Shown here piece by piece: positions 30,082 through 40,901 of a stretch of DNA of 64,000 nt; position 1 is the stretch's first letter, and every line of letters starts with the position of its first letter. Source of the DNA: Marinobacter sp. Arc7-DN-1 (GTDB lineage: Bacteria; Pseudomonadota; Gammaproteobacteria; Pseudomonadales; Oleiphilaceae); NCBI RefSeq assembly GCF_003441595.1, contig NZ_CP031848.1, positions 2,232,001-2,296,000 on the forward strand, in the 5' to 3' direction. Under the pieces are notes generated by a model. It worked only from the letters and a program-made list of their open reading frames with translations. It ran no database searches and was not told the DNA's origin. The translations under genes were made by a program, and so were the position numbers.

Positions 30082-30729
30082 GTGGACCCTGATCTGACTC
30101 AAAAAACCGTCTCTTTTAACAGCGCCCGTTTCCTGGTCAGCGCCTCCCGTCTGGATGAGTGCCCACCGGATATCGGTGCGGAAGTCGCCTTCGCCGGCCG
30201 TTCCAACGCCGGCAAATCCAGCGCACTCAACGCCATTACAGTAAACGGCAAACTGGCGAGAACCAGCAAAACCCCTGGCCGCACCCGCCTGATCAACTTC
30301 TTCTCCCTCAACCGGGAGCAGTGCCGCCTGGTGGACCTGCCCGGGTATGGTTATGCCAAGGTCTCCAGAGACATGAAGGATGACTGGCAACAGCATCTGG
30401 GGCACTACCTGAACGACCGTCGCTGCCTGCGTGGGCTGGTTTTGGTGATGGACATCCGCCACCCGCTGACCGATTTTGACCAAATGATGGTGGAATGGTG
30501 CGAGCATAACAACCTTCCGCTGATGATTCTGGCCACCAAGGCCGACAAACTGAAGTTTGGCCAGGCCAAAACCAGCATGATGGGCATCGCCAAAAAGCTT
30601 TCAGGGTTTCAGTGTGTGGAACACCTGATCATGTTCTCGGCAACCTCAAAACGAGGCGTCGACGAATGCCAGGAGGCACTGACTGACTGGCTGGAAGATA
30701 ATGGCACCGATGATGATGTAACGGCCTGA
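30082..30729 (+). CDS. engB: Ribosome biogenesis GTPase EngB/YsxC/YihA
   Basis: 215-residue Era-like GTPase needed for 50S assembly. Motifs: G1 [15 protein letters not shown]2 Thr in [16 protein letters not shown]3 DLPGYGYA, G4 [13 protein letters not shown]5 near [13 protein letters not shown] start at 30082 with AAAGGAAA upstream. Followed by a hairpin that acts as a terminator only on the opposite strand. Confidence 0.96.
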   Translation: MDPDLTQKTVSFNSARFLVSASRLDECPPDIGAEVAFAGRSNAGKSSALNAITVNGKLARTSKTPGRTRLINFFSLNREQCRLVDLPGYGYAKVSRDMKDDWQQHLGHYLNDRRCLRGLVLVMDIRHPLTDFDQMMVEWCEHNNLPLMILATKADKLKFGQAKTSMMGIAKKLSGFQCVEHLIMFSATSKRGVDECQEALTDWLEDNGTDDDVTA

Positions 30730-30738
30730 AACAGGACA

Positions 30739-30772
30739 TAAAAAAACCGGCCTGCCAGAAAGCAGACCGGTG
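30739..30772 (-). terminator. Probable terminator of laoR
   Basis: Read on the minus strand: stem ACCGGTCTGC/GCAGGCCGGT with one mismatch, then a run of T. It lies about 145 bases beyond the laoR stop. On the plus strand, just after engB, there is no T-run. Confidence 0.6.
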
Positions 30773-30917
30773 AAACGTCAGGGTTTGCGACGTGCTAAAA
30801 CCTGAGATCGCACTCAGGAGACGCAAGGAATGTCCGAATTCCCAACGTCTTTTTCTTTGAGTATGGTATTCGACGAAAGTTCCAGGCCAGATCATTTTTT
30901 GACCAGACCTCCGGGTT

Positions 30918-31604
30918 TCACTTACACAGTGCCTCGTCCACACCCAGATCATCCCTGTCGTGAAGTGCCGGCCGGTATTTCTCCCTCAGCGCCATCACCC
31001 GGTCCCGGTAGGCCGGGGTCAGGTAAGGAATCTCGAGGGTCAGCACCTGGTAGATACCCTGTTTGAGTTCAGTGAGCGTCAGGCTGGCCGACTCCTCCTC
31101 CGCATGGGCCGTTTTCAGGAATGCCATCCAGTTAGTGATCACCAGCCACACGTTCAGGGACATGGCCGACCGCAGATCTTCTTCCTGAGGCTCAATGATT
31201 CCGGCCTCTGCCAGCTTTTCGAAGATCCGACTGATCGACACCAGACATCGATTGGTAAACTCCCGGTAGTCCTTTCGCAGGCGCTGATCGCTATCCAGCA
31301 AGTACTCCAGGTCCCGGTGAAAAAACCGGTAACTCCAGAGGCCGTCGAAAACCGACTCCAGGTAGAAAGTCATATCCTCGAGCGTCATGGCCCGGTCTTC
31401 CGGAATATCCAGATAGAAATCCACCAGCTTTTCGTATTCCAGGAAGATCTCGTAAATGATGTCCGACTTGTTGCGGAAGTGGTAATAAAGGTTGCCCGGC
31501 GAAATAGCCAGGTGCGCAGCAATATGGTTGGTGGTGATATTGCGCTCACCTCGCTCGTTGAACAGCTCCAGGCTGGAGAGCAGTATCTTGTCTCTTGTCT
31601 TCAT
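30918..31604 (-). CDS. laoR: TetR-family regulator, LaoR-like
   Basis: 228 aa from the ATG at 31604 (MKTRDKILLSSLELFNERG), the usual start in this group; an upstream in-frame GTG at 31637 adds 11 odd residues. The HTH reads TTNHIAAHLAISPGNLYYHFRNKSDIIYEIF. It is divergent from the aldehyde dehydrogenase, with a 16-bp palindrome in the shared promoter. This arrangement resembles LaoABCR of Pseudomonas aeruginosa, where LaoR represses long-chain alcohol oxidation genes and is relieved by the substrate or its acyl product. The symbol is inferred from family and context. Confidence 0.75.
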   Translation of the reverse strand: MKTRDKILLSSLELFNERGERNITTNHIAAHLAISPGNLYYHFRNKSDIIYEIFLEYEKLVDFYLDIPEDRAMTLEDMTFYLESVFDGLWSYRFFHRDLEYLLDSDQRLRKDYREFTNRCLVSISRIFEKLAEAGIIEPQEEDLRSAMSLNVWLVITNWMAFLKTAHAEEESASLTLTELKQGIYQVLTLEIPYLTPAYRDRVMALREKYRPALHDRDDLGVDEALCK

Positions 31605-31665
31605 AGGCCCGTCGGCGTTTGTTGTTGTGCAGCTCACAGATGGCCCGATTCGCCACCTGCCTTCG

Positions 31666-31695
31666 CTTGACTCACTAGAGTATATACTCTAATAA
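31666..31695 (+). promoter_or_regulatory. laoC promoter with embedded TetR operator
   Basis: A perfect 16-bp palindrome TAGAGTATATACTCTA (31675-31690) fills the spacer between TTGACT (31666-31671) and AATAAT (31690-31695, 18-base spacing). A dimeric TetR repressor bound there would block the laoC promoter and probably its own. Confidence 0.7.
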
Positions 31696-31796
31696 TAGCT
31701 CCAGACGCAAATCGCACAATTTTTCGCCAATCGTGCAATGCCAGGAATAACCGGCTGCCGACTGATTCAGGGCGGCACCACAGAGGAGAGATCATC

Positions 31797-33242
31797 ATGG
31801 GAGCCACTGTCGTTCAGCTCACCGAGAGCAAGAAACAGATCCAGCACACCCACCGGGTGTTCGAGGAGCAGAAAAAGGCGTTCCGCAACAATCCCATGCC
31901 TTCCCTGACCGAACGTCAGGAGAACCTGAAACGCCTCAAGCGGGTACTGCTGAGCAACCAGGACCGTTTGTTGGACGCCATCGACCGCGACTTCAGCTGC
32001 CGCTCAAAGGACGAATCACTCATCGCCGAGGTCATGCCCTCCATTCAGGGCATCAATTACACCCTGAAGCACCTCAGTGGCTGGATGAAACCCTCCAAAC
32101 GACACGTATCCGTGCTGTTCCAACCGGCCAGCAACAAGGTTCACTACCAGCCAAAAGGGGTTGTCGGTGTGATCGTGCCCTGGAACTATCCACTGTATCT
32201 GGCTGTGGGGCCTCTGGTCGCTTCCCTGGCAGCGGGCAATCGCACCATGATCAAGATGTCGGAATACACGCCGCACACCTCGGCGCTGTTCAGGGAGCTG
32301 ATTGAGGCCAGCCTCCCCGGGGACCTGGTTTCGGTTATCAATGGCGAGGCGGATGTGGCGGCGGACTTCTCGTCGCGTCCGTTTGATCACCTGCTGTTTA
32401 CCGGCTCCACCACCGTGGGCAAGCTGGTCATGCGGGCGGCTGCGGAAAATCTGACCCCGGTCACCCTGGAGCTGGGTGGCAAATCGCCGGCTGTGGTGTC
32501 ACCGGATGTGCCGATGGAAGATGCCGCCCAGCGCATTGCTTTCGGCAAGGCGTTCAACGCAGGGCAGACCTGCGTGGCGCCGGATTACGTGCTCTGCCCG
32601 GCAGACCGGGTTCAGGCCTTTGTCGATGAATTCCGGGCCCGCTTCTCGGAAATGTATCCGAGCCTGCGGGACAACGATGATTACACGGCCATCATCAATG
32701 AACGCCAGTACGATCGGCTGCAGGGCTACCTGGATGATGCCCGGGAAAAGGGTGCCGAGCTGTTGGAGGTCAATCCGGCCCGGGAAAACATGAAGGACGG
32801 TACCCGCAAGATTCCGCTGACGCTGGCTCTGAAAACCACGCCGGACATGAAACTAATGCAGGATGAGATTTTCGGCCCGATTCTGCCGGTGGTCAGTTAC
32901 GGCAGCCTGGATGAAGCCATCCATTACATCAATGACCGGCCGCGGCCGCTGGCGCTGTATTTCTTCGGCTATGACAAGACCGAGCAGCAGCATGTTGTGG
33001 ATAACACCCACTCGGGCGGCATGTGCATCAACGATTCGCTGATGCATGTGGCTCAGGATGATCTGCCGTTTGGTGGCGTCGGGGATTCCGGGATGGGCCA
33101 TTACCATGGCCGCGAAGGCTTCCTGACCTTCTCCCATCACCGGGCCATTTTCACCAAGCAGAAGTTCAACAGCGGCAAGTTTGTTTATGCGCCCCATGGC
33201 ACGGCGACACACAAGATGGTTTATAAGTTGTTTATCCGCTAA
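31797..33242 (+). CDS. laoC: Coniferyl/long-chain aldehyde dehydrogenase, LaoC-like
   Basis: 481-residue NAD(P)-dependent aldehyde dehydrogenase that turns fatty aldehydes into acids. Catalytic Glu is in VTLELGGKSP (about residue 224) and nucleophile Cys in AGQTCVAPDY (about 258). The cofactor loop shows IVPWNYPLYL and FTGSTTVGKLV. The length and C-terminal hydrophobic tail (THKMVYKLFIR) match the coniferyl aldehyde dehydrogenase group, to which LaoC of P. aeruginosa belongs. GAGGAGAG precedes the ATG. It is directly followed by remnants of a GMC oxidoreductase. Confidence 0.85.
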   Translation: MGATVVQLTESKKQIQHTHRVFEEQKKAFRNNPMPSLTERQENLKRLKRVLLSNQDRLLDAIDRDFSCRSKDESLIAEVMPSIQGINYTLKHLSGWMKPSKRHVSVLFQPASNKVHYQPKGVVGVIVPWNYPLYLAVGPLVASLAAGNRTMIKMSEYTPHTSALFRELIEASLPGDLVSVINGEADVAADFSSRPFDHLLFTGSTTVGKLVMRAAAENLTPVTLELGGKSPAVVSPDVPMEDAAQRIAFGKAFNAGQTCVAPDYVLCPADRVQAFVDEFRARFSEMYPSLRDNDDYTAIINERQYDRLQGYLDDAREKGAELLEVNPARENMKDGTRKIPLTLALKTTPDMKLMQDEIFGPILPVVSYGSLDEAIHYINDRPRPLALYFFGYDKTEQQHVVDNTHSGGMCINDSLMHVAQDDLPFGGVGDSGMGHYHGREGFLTFSHHRAIFTKQKFNSGKFVYAPHGTATHKMVYKLFIR

Positions 33243-33722
33243 AACCTTAGTCTGCGTTCCTCGGGGCCGGCCGGCCGCTTGAGTGCGGTCGGCACCCTGG
33301 ACAACAACGCCCGGCTGTTCCACAGCCTGAGGGCCGACAAACTGGTGATGAACCAGGACCGGATCAGCCACCTCCAGGCTGCTGCCCTGGCCGCCGATGG
33401 GGTCACCCCAACCGGCGTGAACGTGACCCTCAGGGCCCGGCACTTCGTGGTCGCGGCGAGTGCCATCGGCTCGCCAGGTCTCTTGTTGAGGTCCTATATC
33501 CCGGATCCCCACCAGCGCATTGGCAAAGGTTCCTTCATCCACCCCGTTAACGCCACCGTCGCCCAGATGCCCCAGCAGGTGGACCCGTTCTACGGCGCGC
33601 CCCAATCCGTCTACTCGGACGAATTCAACTTCCGCAACGGCTTTGGCGAACACCACCACGTAAGAAATCTCAGCATCCACGACGCCTCGATCTTCCCCAC
33701 CGGCACAGTAGATCAGCCTTAA
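33243..33722 (+). pseudogene. laoA: Decayed GMC alcohol dehydrogenase, LaoA-like remnant
   Basis: An open stretch in the same frame as laoC, with no proper start, carries two joined pieces of a GMC flavoprotein. The first piece reads RHFVVAASAIGSPGLLLRS, then RIGKGSFIHPV and FYGAPQSVYSD, the middle part of the enzyme. It jumps to HHVRNLSIHDASIFPTG, the C-terminal FAD/active-site region, and then stops. The N-terminal GxGxxG FAD domain, about 150 residues between the pieces, and the true C-terminus are missing. It looks like an internally deleted laoA of the LaoABCR system. Function is almost certainly lost. Confidence 0.8.
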
Positions 33723-33796
33723 GTCCGACAGGCTGCTGGCATTGCTGGCCAATGAGCGCCTAGTTTCCATCGGGGATGCCAGCACGGAGATCGACA

Positions 33797-34488
<692 letters not shown>

Positions 34489-34490
34489 GG

Positions 34491-34526
34491 GAACAAAAAA
34501 GCCCCGACAACGGGGCTTTTTTGTTC
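34491..34526 (+). terminator. Bidirectional terminator between coaD and the DUF945 gene
   Basis: Perfect 16-base arms, GCCCCG/CGGGGC core with tetraloop ACAA, flanked by A6 and T6. It serves coaD on plus and the DUF945 gene on minus. Confidence 0.95.
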
Positions 34527-34538
34527 CTGACCCACGAT

Positions 34539-35828
34539 TCAGAGCAGCGGTGGTAATGGAATTTCCACGCCGTTCACATCAACCATCAGATCCTTAACCT
34601 GCGCATCCAGCACCAGCCTGTCGCCCTCCTGAACCAGTATACCCTGCTTGATCAGGGGCGCCAGCTGCAGCCGCAGCTCCGGATACGTCTCTGCCAGGGC
34701 CAGGGGCAGGCTCAGATTCATGTCGCCGGTCAGGCGCTGCATCACCATCAGCATCTCGGTTTTCTGATCCGCCGTCAGCTCCGGATGGGAAATCCGGGCG
34801 CTTCCCGTTACCGCGCCTTCCGGCGTTGTTATATACAACTCCGGAAAACCCACGGAAAAGCCGGCCGCGGCCAAATCCCGTACGGCGGCATTCATCTGCT
34901 CCATGGCGGCCATCTGCTGGTCAAACCGGTCCTGATCGCCCGAAGCCTGAGTAACAGCCAGTGCCTGCATCGCCGACAGACTTTCTGTCAGGGCACTCCA
35001 GGCTGCCACATCCAGCCCCTCCAAGGCGAATACCAGCCGTTGGGGGCCATAAGCTTCCTCGGAAAGCGCAATATCGGCAACCTCGAAGGCCACACGCGAA
35101 TCCAGTCGCCCACCATTGTTGACCGACTCACTGCTGCTCTGAACAGAGATGCCGTTCAGAGCAACCGGCTGCTCCTGATCGGGCGTGACAGACACCGATT
35201 CGACCACAACCTCTCCGGAGCCAGTCCAGATCTCACCGGAAAGGTGATTCATGGTTTGCTCCATCCGGAAGTCGCTGACACGGACATCCATCTCCGGGCC
35301 AGACAACCTCAGCGCGGGCCAGACCACCAGTGCCTCTGCACTGGAGCCCGCGTCACTGATTTCGATCCTCGCCAGCCCGCCGCTGGTGTCAAGGGACTCG
35401 CCTGTCCCGGCGTCAGTAACAGACATACCCGGCACTTCGAGCTCAAGGGTCGCGGTACCCCAGAGCCGAGTCTCCAGGGTCAGCCTGGGGTCTTCCACGG
35501 GAAACCAGTCCATACCCGGTGCGGACCAACCGTCGGCCGGCTCAAAGTTCATCAGGCTGCCTGTCACCCCATGGGTAACATCCGCCCGGAAAGCCACCCG
35601 ATTGGACTCACCGGTTTCAGGATTCAACAGGCTGACTGAGCCGCTCAGCTCTGAACCGAGAATGCCCCGGCGATAATCTTCTGTCTCTAACTTCAGGAAC
35701 GGCTGAGTACTGTTGACCTCTGCCGTTGCCCGCTGCCACTGCTGTTCGGTGACATAACCCACCACCCACGGCAGGCCACCGGCCACAACCAGCACTCCGG
35801 CGCCGGCAATCATCCATTTGGCATTCAA
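34539..35828 (-). CDS. DUF945 (YdgA-like) family protein
   Basis: 429 aa. N-terminal membrane anchor (WMIAGAGVLVVAGGLPWVVGYVTE) followed by EQQWQRATAEVN, the usual start of YdgA-type proteins. The rest is a long beta-rich periplasmic domain with repeated short strands, and a C-terminal QRLTGDMNLSLPLALAET. No catalytic motif is visible. Function is unknown in the family. Ends just before the shared terminator; 22 bp after ppk on the same strand. Confidence 0.8.
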   Translation of the reverse strand: MNAKWMIAGAGVLVVAGGLPWVVGYVTEQQWQRATAEVNSTQPFLKLETEDYRRGILGSELSGSVSLLNPETGESNRVAFRADVTHGVTGSLMNFEPADGWSAPGMDWFPVEDPRLTLETRLWGTATLELEVPGMSVTDAGTGESLDTSGGLARIEISDAGSSAEALVVWPALRLSGPEMDVRVSDFRMEQTMNHLSGEIWTGSGEVVVESVSVTPDQEQPVALNGISVQSSSESVNNGGRLDSRVAFEVADIALSEEAYGPQRLVFALEGLDVAAWSALTESLSAMQALAVTQASGDQDRFDQQMAAMEQMNAAVRDLAAAGFSVGFPELYITTPEGAVTGSARISHPELTADQKTEMLMVMQRLTGDMNLSLPLALAETYPELRLQLAPLIKQGILVQEGDRLVLDAQVKDLMVDVNGVEIPLPPLL

Positions 35829-35850
35829 AATGCGCTCTCCGTCCGGGACA

Positions 35851-37992
35851 TCAGTTTTTTCCAGTCAACCGTTCCAGCAACACCAGCTGGGACGCCAGGC
35901 GCTCCTCACCTTCGGCGGGCTGGTTCTGGATGTAACTGCCGTCCGATTGCAACACCCAGGACTGGCAGTTATCCGCCAGATAGGTATCCAGGTCTTCGCG
36001 AACACGGGCCGCCAGGGCCGGGTCGTCCAGGGGAAACGCGGTTTCCACGCGGCTCAGCAGGTTACGCTCCATACCATCCGCGCTTGAGCAGTAAACATCG
36101 GGCCGGCCGTTGTTACCGAAGTAATAGACCCGGGTGTGTTCGAGGAAGCGACCAATGATGGATCTTACCCGAATGTTATCGGAAAGGCCCGGTACCTCGG
36201 GGCGCAGACAACAGATGCCGCGGATGATCAGATCAATTTTCACGCCCGCCTGGGACGCCCGGTACAGGGCCTTGATCATCTGGATCTCGGTCAGGGCATT
36301 GAACTTGATGATAATCCGGCCCTTCTCGCCATAGCCGGCTTCCCGCTCGATCAGGCTGAGCAAACGCGAGTGCAGGGTAAACGGGGAATGAAACAGTTTC
36401 TTGATCTTCAGGGCCTTGCCCATGCCTGTCAGTTGCTGAAACAGCTTATTGACGTCATCGCTGATGGATTCGTCACAGGTCATGAAACTGTAATCGGTGT
36501 ACAGGCGGGCGTTGCCAGCGTGATAGTTACCCGTGCCCAGGTGCACATAGCGCCGCAGCCGGCCTTCCTCCCGGCGTACGATCAGGATCATCTTGGCGTG
36601 GGTCTTGTAGCCGACAACGCCATAAACCACGATCACCCCGGCTTCCTGAAGCCGGCTCGCCAGTTCCAGATTTTCTGCCTCACTGAAACGGGCCCGCAAC
36701 TCAATAACGGCGGTCACTTCCTTGCCGCGCCGGGCGGCATCGGCCAGCGCTTCGACAATTTCGGAATCCGCCCCGGTCCGGTAGAGAGTCTGGCGAATGG
36801 CCAGTACCTGGGGATCCTTGGCCGCCTGGCGCAGCAAATCCACCACCGGGCTGAAATTTTCATAGGGATGCAGAAGCAGTATCGGCTGCTTGCGGATGGC
36901 GTCAAACATCGAGTCCTTGCTTCGGATCTGCCTGGGAATCGATGGCGAGAAGCCGGAATAGGTCAGGTCCGGCCGATCCACCAGACCACCCACGGCCATC
37001 AGCCGAGTCAGGTTCACCGGGCCATGGACCTGGTACAGATCCCGTTCGGTGAGGCCAAACTCGGTCAGCAGGAACTGCACAAGTTCCTGCGGGCAGTTAT
37101 CCGCCACCTCCAGGCGCACGCCATCACCAAAACGCCGGCTGAGCAGCTCCCCTCGCAGGGCCGAAGCCAGGTCTTCCAGGTCGTCCTCAAGCTCAAGGTC
37201 GGCGTTACGGGTGAGCCGGAACTGGTAGCAGCCTTTCACTTCCATGCCAGGGAACAGCTCGTCGGTATGGGCGTGGATCATGGAGGACAGGAACACCAGG
37301 TTTTCTCCGCCGTCGCATACATCATCCGGCAGTCGCACCAGGCGCGGCAGCGACCGGGGGGCCGGGACAATCGCCATACCGGTTTCACGGCCAAAAGCAT
37401 CCTTGCCGTCCAGTTCCACGATAAAGTTCAGGCTCTTGTTGACCAGGCGCGGAAAGGGGTGCGAGGGGTCCAGCCCGATGGGGCTGACAACCGGCAGAAT
37501 TTCCTCCTCAAAATAGTTACGAACCCATTCGGCCTGCTGCGGGGTCCACTCCCGGCGACGCACGAAATGGATGTTCTGCTGCTCCATTTCAGGAATGAGT
37601 ACGTTATTGAGAATGTCATACTGTTCATGGATATAGTCATGGGCAACGCGGCTGATTTCCGCCAGTGCCTGGTCCGGCATCATGCCATCGGCGCCAATGG
37701 TCTCGCGGCCATACTTCATCTGCTGACGCAGGCCCGCGACACGAATCTCGAAAAATTCATCCATGTTGCTGCTGAAAATACAGCAGAAAATCAGACGATT
37801 GATCAGCGGGTGGGTAGTATCCAGAGCCTGTTTGAGCACCCGGTAGTTAAACTGGAGCTGGCTCAGCTCCCGGTTGAAGTAGTTTTCACTGGCGTCCAGG
37901 TTGACCTCTTCGCCCACCGGGGGAACTTCCACCGGCGCAGGCACACTCAGCTCACCACCCTTTGTCTGATTCTTGACCGTTTCCGCTGTCAT
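35851..37992 (-). CDS. ppk: Polyphosphate kinase 1
   Basis: Reversibly polymerises ATP gamma-phosphate into polyphosphate, at the inner membrane. 713 aa, full length. N-terminal NRELSQLQFNYRVLKQA, autophosphorylated His in GYKTHAKMILIVRRE, second His region HLGTGNYHAGNARLYTDY, and IGRFLEHTRVYYFGNNG near the C-terminus. GAGGAAAC precedes the ATG. It follows hemB on the same strand, the order known in Pseudomonas. Pho regulation is plausible, but I see no clear Pho box. Confidence 0.96.
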   Translation of the reverse strand: MTAETVKNQTKGGELSVPAPVEVPPVGEEVNLDASENYFNRELSQLQFNYRVLKQALDTTHPLINRLIFCCIFSSNMDEFFEIRVAGLRQQMKYGRETIGADGMMPDQALAEISRVAHDYIHEQYDILNNVLIPEMEQQNIHFVRRREWTPQQAEWVRNYFEEEILPVVSPIGLDPSHPFPRLVNKSLNFIVELDGKDAFGRETGMAIVPAPRSLPRLVRLPDDVCDGGENLVFLSSMIHAHTDELFPGMEVKGCYQFRLTRNADLELEDDLEDLASALRGELLSRRFGDGVRLEVADNCPQELVQFLLTEFGLTERDLYQVHGPVNLTRLMAVGGLVDRPDLTYSGFSPSIPRQIRSKDSMFDAIRKQPILLLHPYENFSPVVDLLRQAAKDPQVLAIRQTLYRTGADSEIVEALADAARRGKEVTAVIELRARFSEAENLELASRLQEAGVIVVYGVVGYKTHAKMILIVRREEGRLRRYVHLGTGNYHAGNARLYTDYSFMTCDESISDDVNKLFQQLTGMGKALKIKKLFHSPFTLHSRLLSLIEREAGYGEKGRIIIKFNALTEIQMIKALYRASQAGVKIDLIIRGICCLRPEVPGLSDNIRVRSIIGRFLEHTRVYYFGNNGRPDVYCSSADGMERNLLSRVETAFPLDDPALAARVREDLDTYLADNCQSWVLQSDGSYIQNQPAEGEERLASQLVLLERLTGKN

Positions 37993-38059
37993 GTTTCCTC
38001 GGTTTCAGTGTTGCTCACCGCCGCTGTGTTGCACGCCGGCGATTGGTTTGTATCGATTG

Positions 38060-39217
<1,158 letters not shown>

Positions 39218-40249
39218 TTACCGGATGGAATCCAGCGCCTCGGCACGGATCCGTTCGGTTTCATTGAAGTGGCGGGCCCTGAGGCGATCCAGCGCCTCTT
39301 CCCGCTCCTGTGCCGCCAACCCGGACGACATCAGACGGTTCCGTTCCACGGAGTACACCTGCCAACGCTGGTCCCACTCCTGTTGTTCCTTTTCAAGCTG
39401 CGCCAGCCGGTCCGCCGCTTCCGCGCCGAACACCTCCTGCCGCCAGGCCTGCAGTGCCCGGGGATCGCCTGCCAGCTGCTGGCGCACCTGTTCATACTCG
39501 GCGAACTGACGGGTTTCTTCCCGGGCCTCGCGGAGCGGTTCCGGCAACGATGATTCGGCCTTGCGCAGGGCTTCGGCCTTCTCTTCAGCCGTCAAGCTCC
39601 CGTCCCGGGCAATTTGGCGTTTCTCCATCTGAAAACGGTCTACCGCTTCATCATCGGCGAAAAAGGCCTCTGCGGTAGCGGCATCCAGCCAGGTTCGGCG
39701 CAGGGCATGGACCTCAGACATCCGTCGCAGCGTCTCATCCAGGCCAAGGCCAGTCGCATCGCCATAGGCCTGCTCAAGTTCCGAAACGGCCAGCTTGTAA
39801 TCGAGATAAGCGCCGAGGGTTGCCAGGGCCTGGGATCTCGCTGGTTCCTCAAGCGCCGCCAGGGCGGACTCGATACGGGCCACCAGCTGGTGCAGTGACT
39901 CCTCTCCCAGGGCGGAAAGAAAATACTCGAACATCTGGCGCAAATGCGGGGTGGGTATCAAATTGCCTAACCGGTCCGTTCTGGCCCATCCGCCCGGAAC
40001 AGATGTACCTGCCAGGGAAGCCGGCAAGGTTTCCGGGACAGTAACTGCCGACGACCCGCCAACCAGCTTCGAGGGGGCATTCTGCCCGCCGGAAGCCCCT
40101 TGTTCCGCCACCACGACCGTTTGCCCACCCTGATTGAAAGAATTGGCGGGTGGGGTGGTTTCCTGTGAATCGGTGGTGAACAGCCAGAATGCGACAACAA
40201 CTGCTATTATCACTGACAATGCAACGCAGAATCGGATAAGGGGTTTCAT
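39218..40249 (-). CDS. lifO: Lipase-specific foldase (lipase chaperone)
   Basis: Membrane-anchored periplasmic chaperone that folds a secreted family I lipase. About 343 aa from ATG 40249: anchor KPLIRFCVALSVIIAVVVAFWLF, Pro/Ala-rich linker, then the foldase signature HLRQMFEYFLSALGE (the RxxFDY-like motif) and a long, highly helical Gln/Glu/Arg-rich domain. The frame extends upstream to 40453, but those residues do not look like protein. No lipase gene is in the window; in other bacteria lifO usually follows lipA. Confidence 0.85.
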   Translation of the reverse strand: MKPLIRFCVALSVIIAVVVAFWLFTTDSQETTPPANSFNQGGQTVVVAEQGASGGQNAPSKLVGGSSAVTVPETLPASLAGTSVPGGWARTDRLGNLIPTPHLRQMFEYFLSALGEESLHQLVARIESALAALEEPARSQALATLGAYLDYKLAVSELEQAYGDATGLGLDETLRRMSEVHALRRTWLDAATAEAFFADDEAVDRFQMEKRQIARDGSLTAEEKAEALRKAESSLPEPLREAREETRQFAEYEQVRQQLAGDPRALQAWRQEVFGAEAADRLAQLEKEQQEWDQRWQVYSVERNRLMSSGLAAQEREEALDRLRARHFNETERIRAEALDSIR

Positions 40250-40363
40250 GGCCAAGGGCGGATCCGGAATCATCGGGTGACTGGCGCCTTGCCCCGGTTT
40301 AACAGGACAGGATGGTATCGGGCGAGGATAAACCAGGCTGGCAGGTCGTACCGAGACAGGGAT

Positions 40364-40392
40364 CAAAAACAGAGCCGGGGCAGTGCCCCGGC
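40364..40392 (-). terminator. Terminator after the SutA-like gene
   Basis: On the minus strand the stem GCCGGGGCA/TGCCCCGGC is followed by TCTG and five T. It begins 16 bases past the stop of the small gene and lies upstream of lifO. Confidence 0.75.
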
Positions 40393-40407
40393 TTGCCTGA
40401 CCGGCGT

Positions 40408-40632
40408 TCAGAGGGAGCGGTTGTTGAACCCGACTTCCACCTTGCGCGGGCAATCAGAACGAAAGGTTGTATCGACTTCCTGTATCCTGCCGCCCTGGCT
40501 CAGGAAAGCATCAATGTCTGCCTGCAACTGTGCGCGAATCCGTGCACGGCCGGCAATGGAATGGTTGTCATCACTGTCGCTGGTCCAGCTTCCGGACTGC
40601 TCCAGGTTGCTTTCGTCGAATTCACTCATCAT
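40408..40632 (-). CDS. Small SutA-like protein
   Basis: 74 aa (72-73 if a later Met is used). Acidic, Ser-rich N-terminus (SEFDESNLEQSGSWTSDSDD), then a helix and the motif IDAFLSQGGRIQEVDTTFRSD and a tail CPRKVEVGFNNRSL. The FLxxGGxIxEV block and basic tail resemble the C-terminal part of SutA, an RNA-polymerase-binding regulator of slow-growing Pseudomonas. The protein is shorter than SutA. Own terminator follows. The call is by pattern only. Confidence 0.55.
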   Translation of the reverse strand: MMSEFDESNLEQSGSWTSDSDDNHSIAGRARIRAQLQADIDAFLSQGGRIQEVDTTFRSDCPRKVEVGFNNRSL

Positions 40633-40855
40633 CTTTTCTCCATCAACGAAAACAGATGGTCGAGTGCTGCGACCCCGCAGGGAACCTCACTCCGTATCGA
40701 CGAACGACCGCCTGCGGCCTCGTCTTGGCGTCTTTATAATCTGCTTTTTGTGACCACGCCATTGACCGGCAACGACTTTTTTGTAATTTTTTGTAACCAT
40801 TAATAAGGCAATGAATTAAAAGGTTTAATTTATTATCTATCCAGAGCCTGAAGAA

Positions 40856-40882
40856 TTGACACAAAGAATGAATGATGATTCA
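40856..40882 (+). promoter_or_regulatory. Possible promoter/operator of the TetR-aidB operon
   Basis: TTGACA at 40856-40861 is followed by TGAAT-GATG-ATTCA (40869-40882), a short perfect-arm inverted repeat. The surroundings are AT-rich. I could not find a convincing -10 box at standard spacing. Confidence 0.35.
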
Positions 40883-40901
40883 CTACTTATAGGGAGCCGG
40901 A

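Noticed and set aside
32853..33785. 310-residue minus frame across laoC end and laoA remnant
   Set aside because: Antisense of laoC and the remnant; no start signal or family pattern.
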